This document shows positions 32,396 through 33,444 of a stretch of 33,444 nucleotides of DNA, one piece after another. The position numbers and the translations under genes were made by a program. Origin of the DNA: an uncultured Clostridia bacterium (GTDB lineage Bacteria; Bacillota; Clostridia; Oscillospirales; Ruminococcaceae); contig CANPZQ010000002.1 in NCBI GenBank assembly GCA_947588775.1, positions 1 to 33,444 of the forward strand, written 5' to 3'. How positions within the stretch are numbered: position 1 is the first letter of the stretch; each line of letters opens with the position of its first letter. A model generated the notes under the pieces. It was not told the origin of the DNA and did not search any database. It saw only the letters and a list, made by a program, of their open reading frames with translations.

Positions 32396-33444
32396 ATGAA
32401 ATTAGTCTACGGTATCAAAGACAGGCCAAAGTTCGGGCAGATTATTGTATTTGCGATTCAGCAGCTGCTCGCAATCATGGCGGCGACGCTCGTCGTTCCG
32501 GTAATCACCAACGGCGTAACCCTCGCCGACGGCTCCCACCCGACGATGGACCCCGCGGCCGCTCTCTTCGGCGCGGGTATCGGCACCCTCGTTTACGTCT
32601 TCTTCACGAAGGCTTCGTCCCCTGTTTTTCTCGGGTCGTCCTTCGCCTTCCTCGGCTCGATGGCCGCTGCCTTCGCGGGCGGCGTTTCGATGCAGCTCGG
32701 CTACCTCGGCCTTATTATCGGCGCGATTTTAGCGGGACTTGTTTACGTCGTTATCGCGCTTTTGGTCAAGGCTGTCGGCGTCGGCTGGCTAAATAAGCTC
32801 ATGCCCTCCGTCGTAATCGGCCCGACCGTCGCGATTATCGGGCTCGGGCTTGCAGGAAACGCAATCGGCGACCTGCAAAAGGGCGGAGTTGCCGACGCGG
32901 AGGGAAATCCCGTCGCGGCGACGCTTCTCTGCGTGCTTGTTGGGCTTATAACCCTCATCGTCACCACCATCGCTTCCACTTACGGCAAGAAGATGGCGAA
33001 GCTGATACCTTTTATTATAGGAATTCTTGCGGGATATGCCGTTGCAACCGTTTTCACGGTTATCGGAAACGCCGCGGGCATCGATTCCCTTAAAATCGTC
33101 AACTTCGGCTCCTTCTCTGCTCTTGTTGAGGGCGGCGTTGGGCTCGGAACCTTCATTCATCTCCCCTCGTTTACATTCTTAACGGCGTTCGGCGCGTTCG
33201 GGGAGCTCAGCGCGTCCTACTTCGGTGCGATTGCGCTTGCGTACATACCGGTCGCGTTTGTTGTGTTCGCGGAGCACGTCGCCGACCACAAGAACATCTC
33301 CTCGATTATCAATAAGGACCTCCTCGAAGAGCCGGGTCTTGCGAGAACGCTCCTCGGCGACGGCGTCGGCTCGATGGCGGGCGCGTTCTTCGGCGGCTGC
33401 CCGAACACCACTTACGGCGAATCCATCGCCTGCGTGGCCATCAC
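32396..33444 (+). CDS. uraA: Uracil permease, NCS2 family (partial, C-terminus outside window)
   Basis: A uracil:proton symporter (UraA/PyrP) in the membrane. I read 349 codons from the ATG, which has GGAGGAATG upstream; the gene runs past the right edge. Many membrane segments are visible. Both uracil-binding glutamate regions of UraA are conserved: FAEHVADHKNISSI and PNTTYGESIA. The N-terminal IVFAIQQLLAIMAATLVVPV is typical of the family. It lies 32 bases after pyrR, so uptake and salvage of uracil share one attenuated transcript. Confidence 0.95.
   Translation, partial: MKLVYGIKDRPKFGQIIVFAIQQLLAIMAATLVVPVITNGVTLADGSHPTMDPAAALFGAGIGTLVYVFFTKASSPVFLGSSFAFLGSMAAAFAGGVSMQLGYLGLIIGAILAGLVYVVIALLVKAVGVGWLNKLMPSVVIGPTVAIIGLGLAGNAIGDLQKGGVADAEGNPVAATLLCVLVGLITLIVTTIASTYGKKMAKLIPFIIGILAGYAVATVFTVIGNAAGIDSLKIVNFGSFSALVEGGVGLGTFIHLPSFTFLTAFGAFGELSASYFGAIALAYIPVAFVVFAEHVADHKNISSIINKDLLEEPGLARTLLGDGVGSMAGAFFGGCPNTTYGESIACVAI

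Noticed and set aside
1-33444. CRISPR arrays, tRNA or rRNA genes, prophage or transposase genes
   Set aside because: No regularly spaced repeats, tRNA cloverleaf with a CCA-type end, rRNA segments, integrases or transposases were recognised in the reading.

Overview
The window is about 33 kb of a moderately GC-rich chromosome from the Firmicutes, most likely a gut-type Clostridia of the Oscillospirales/Ruminococcaceae kind. The reasons are a Gram-positive PolC-type DNA polymerase III, RemA, a YlmC/YmxH sporulation-linked protein, PyrR, a secreted type I dockerin protein, strong Shine-Dalgarno sites with many TTG and GTG starts, and near-consensus sigma-A promoters with 17-bp spacers. Almost everything is ordinary housekeeping chromosome. 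No tRNA, rRNA, CRISPR array, insertion sequence or prophage was seen.

Layout. Bases 1-4039 (minus) carry yicC-remA-gmk-rpoZ-priA with overlapping or near-touching ends; priA runs off the left edge. An HD-domain hydrolase gene diverges from it. Then come asnS with a small membrane-protein gene, rsmA (minus), and a divergent methyltransferase gene followed by a 54-codon gene. Bases 8.6-11.7 kb (minus) hold rpsB-tsf, ylmC and an unrecognised cysteine-rich protein. Bases 11.9-22.6 kb (minus) are the classic pyrH-frr-uppS-cdsA-dxr-rseP-ispG-polC cluster, which joins translation, isoprenoid and undecaprenyl carrier synthesis, phospholipid synthesis, membrane proteolysis and replication. Bases 22.8-27.1 kb (minus) hold a P-loop ATPase gene, yceD-rpmF and der-plsY-gpsA. 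pgi and a D-Ala-D-Ala carboxypeptidase-like gene follow. The right end has an AT-rich secreted dockerin gene (minus) divergent from pyrR and a uracil permease gene (plus) that runs off the edge.

The most interesting material is on the right and in the gaps. (1) The dockerin gene has a consensus promoter whose 18-bp spacer contains a run of nine G, a plausible phase-variation switch. Its body is AT-rich with Cys-x2-Cys repeats, while its dockerin tail has host-like composition. (2) The neighbouring carboxypeptidase-like protein has lost all three catalytic motifs of its family and looks like a pseudoenzyme. (3) A 77-bp GC-rich palindrome between gpsA and pyrH folds as a closed cloverleaf. (4) Two genes have their ribosome-binding site buried in the 3' arm of a terminator-like hairpin. 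(5) The pyrR leader has mutually exclusive hairpins, a short ORF ending inside the terminator, and no normal in-frame start codon at its Shine-Dalgarno site.
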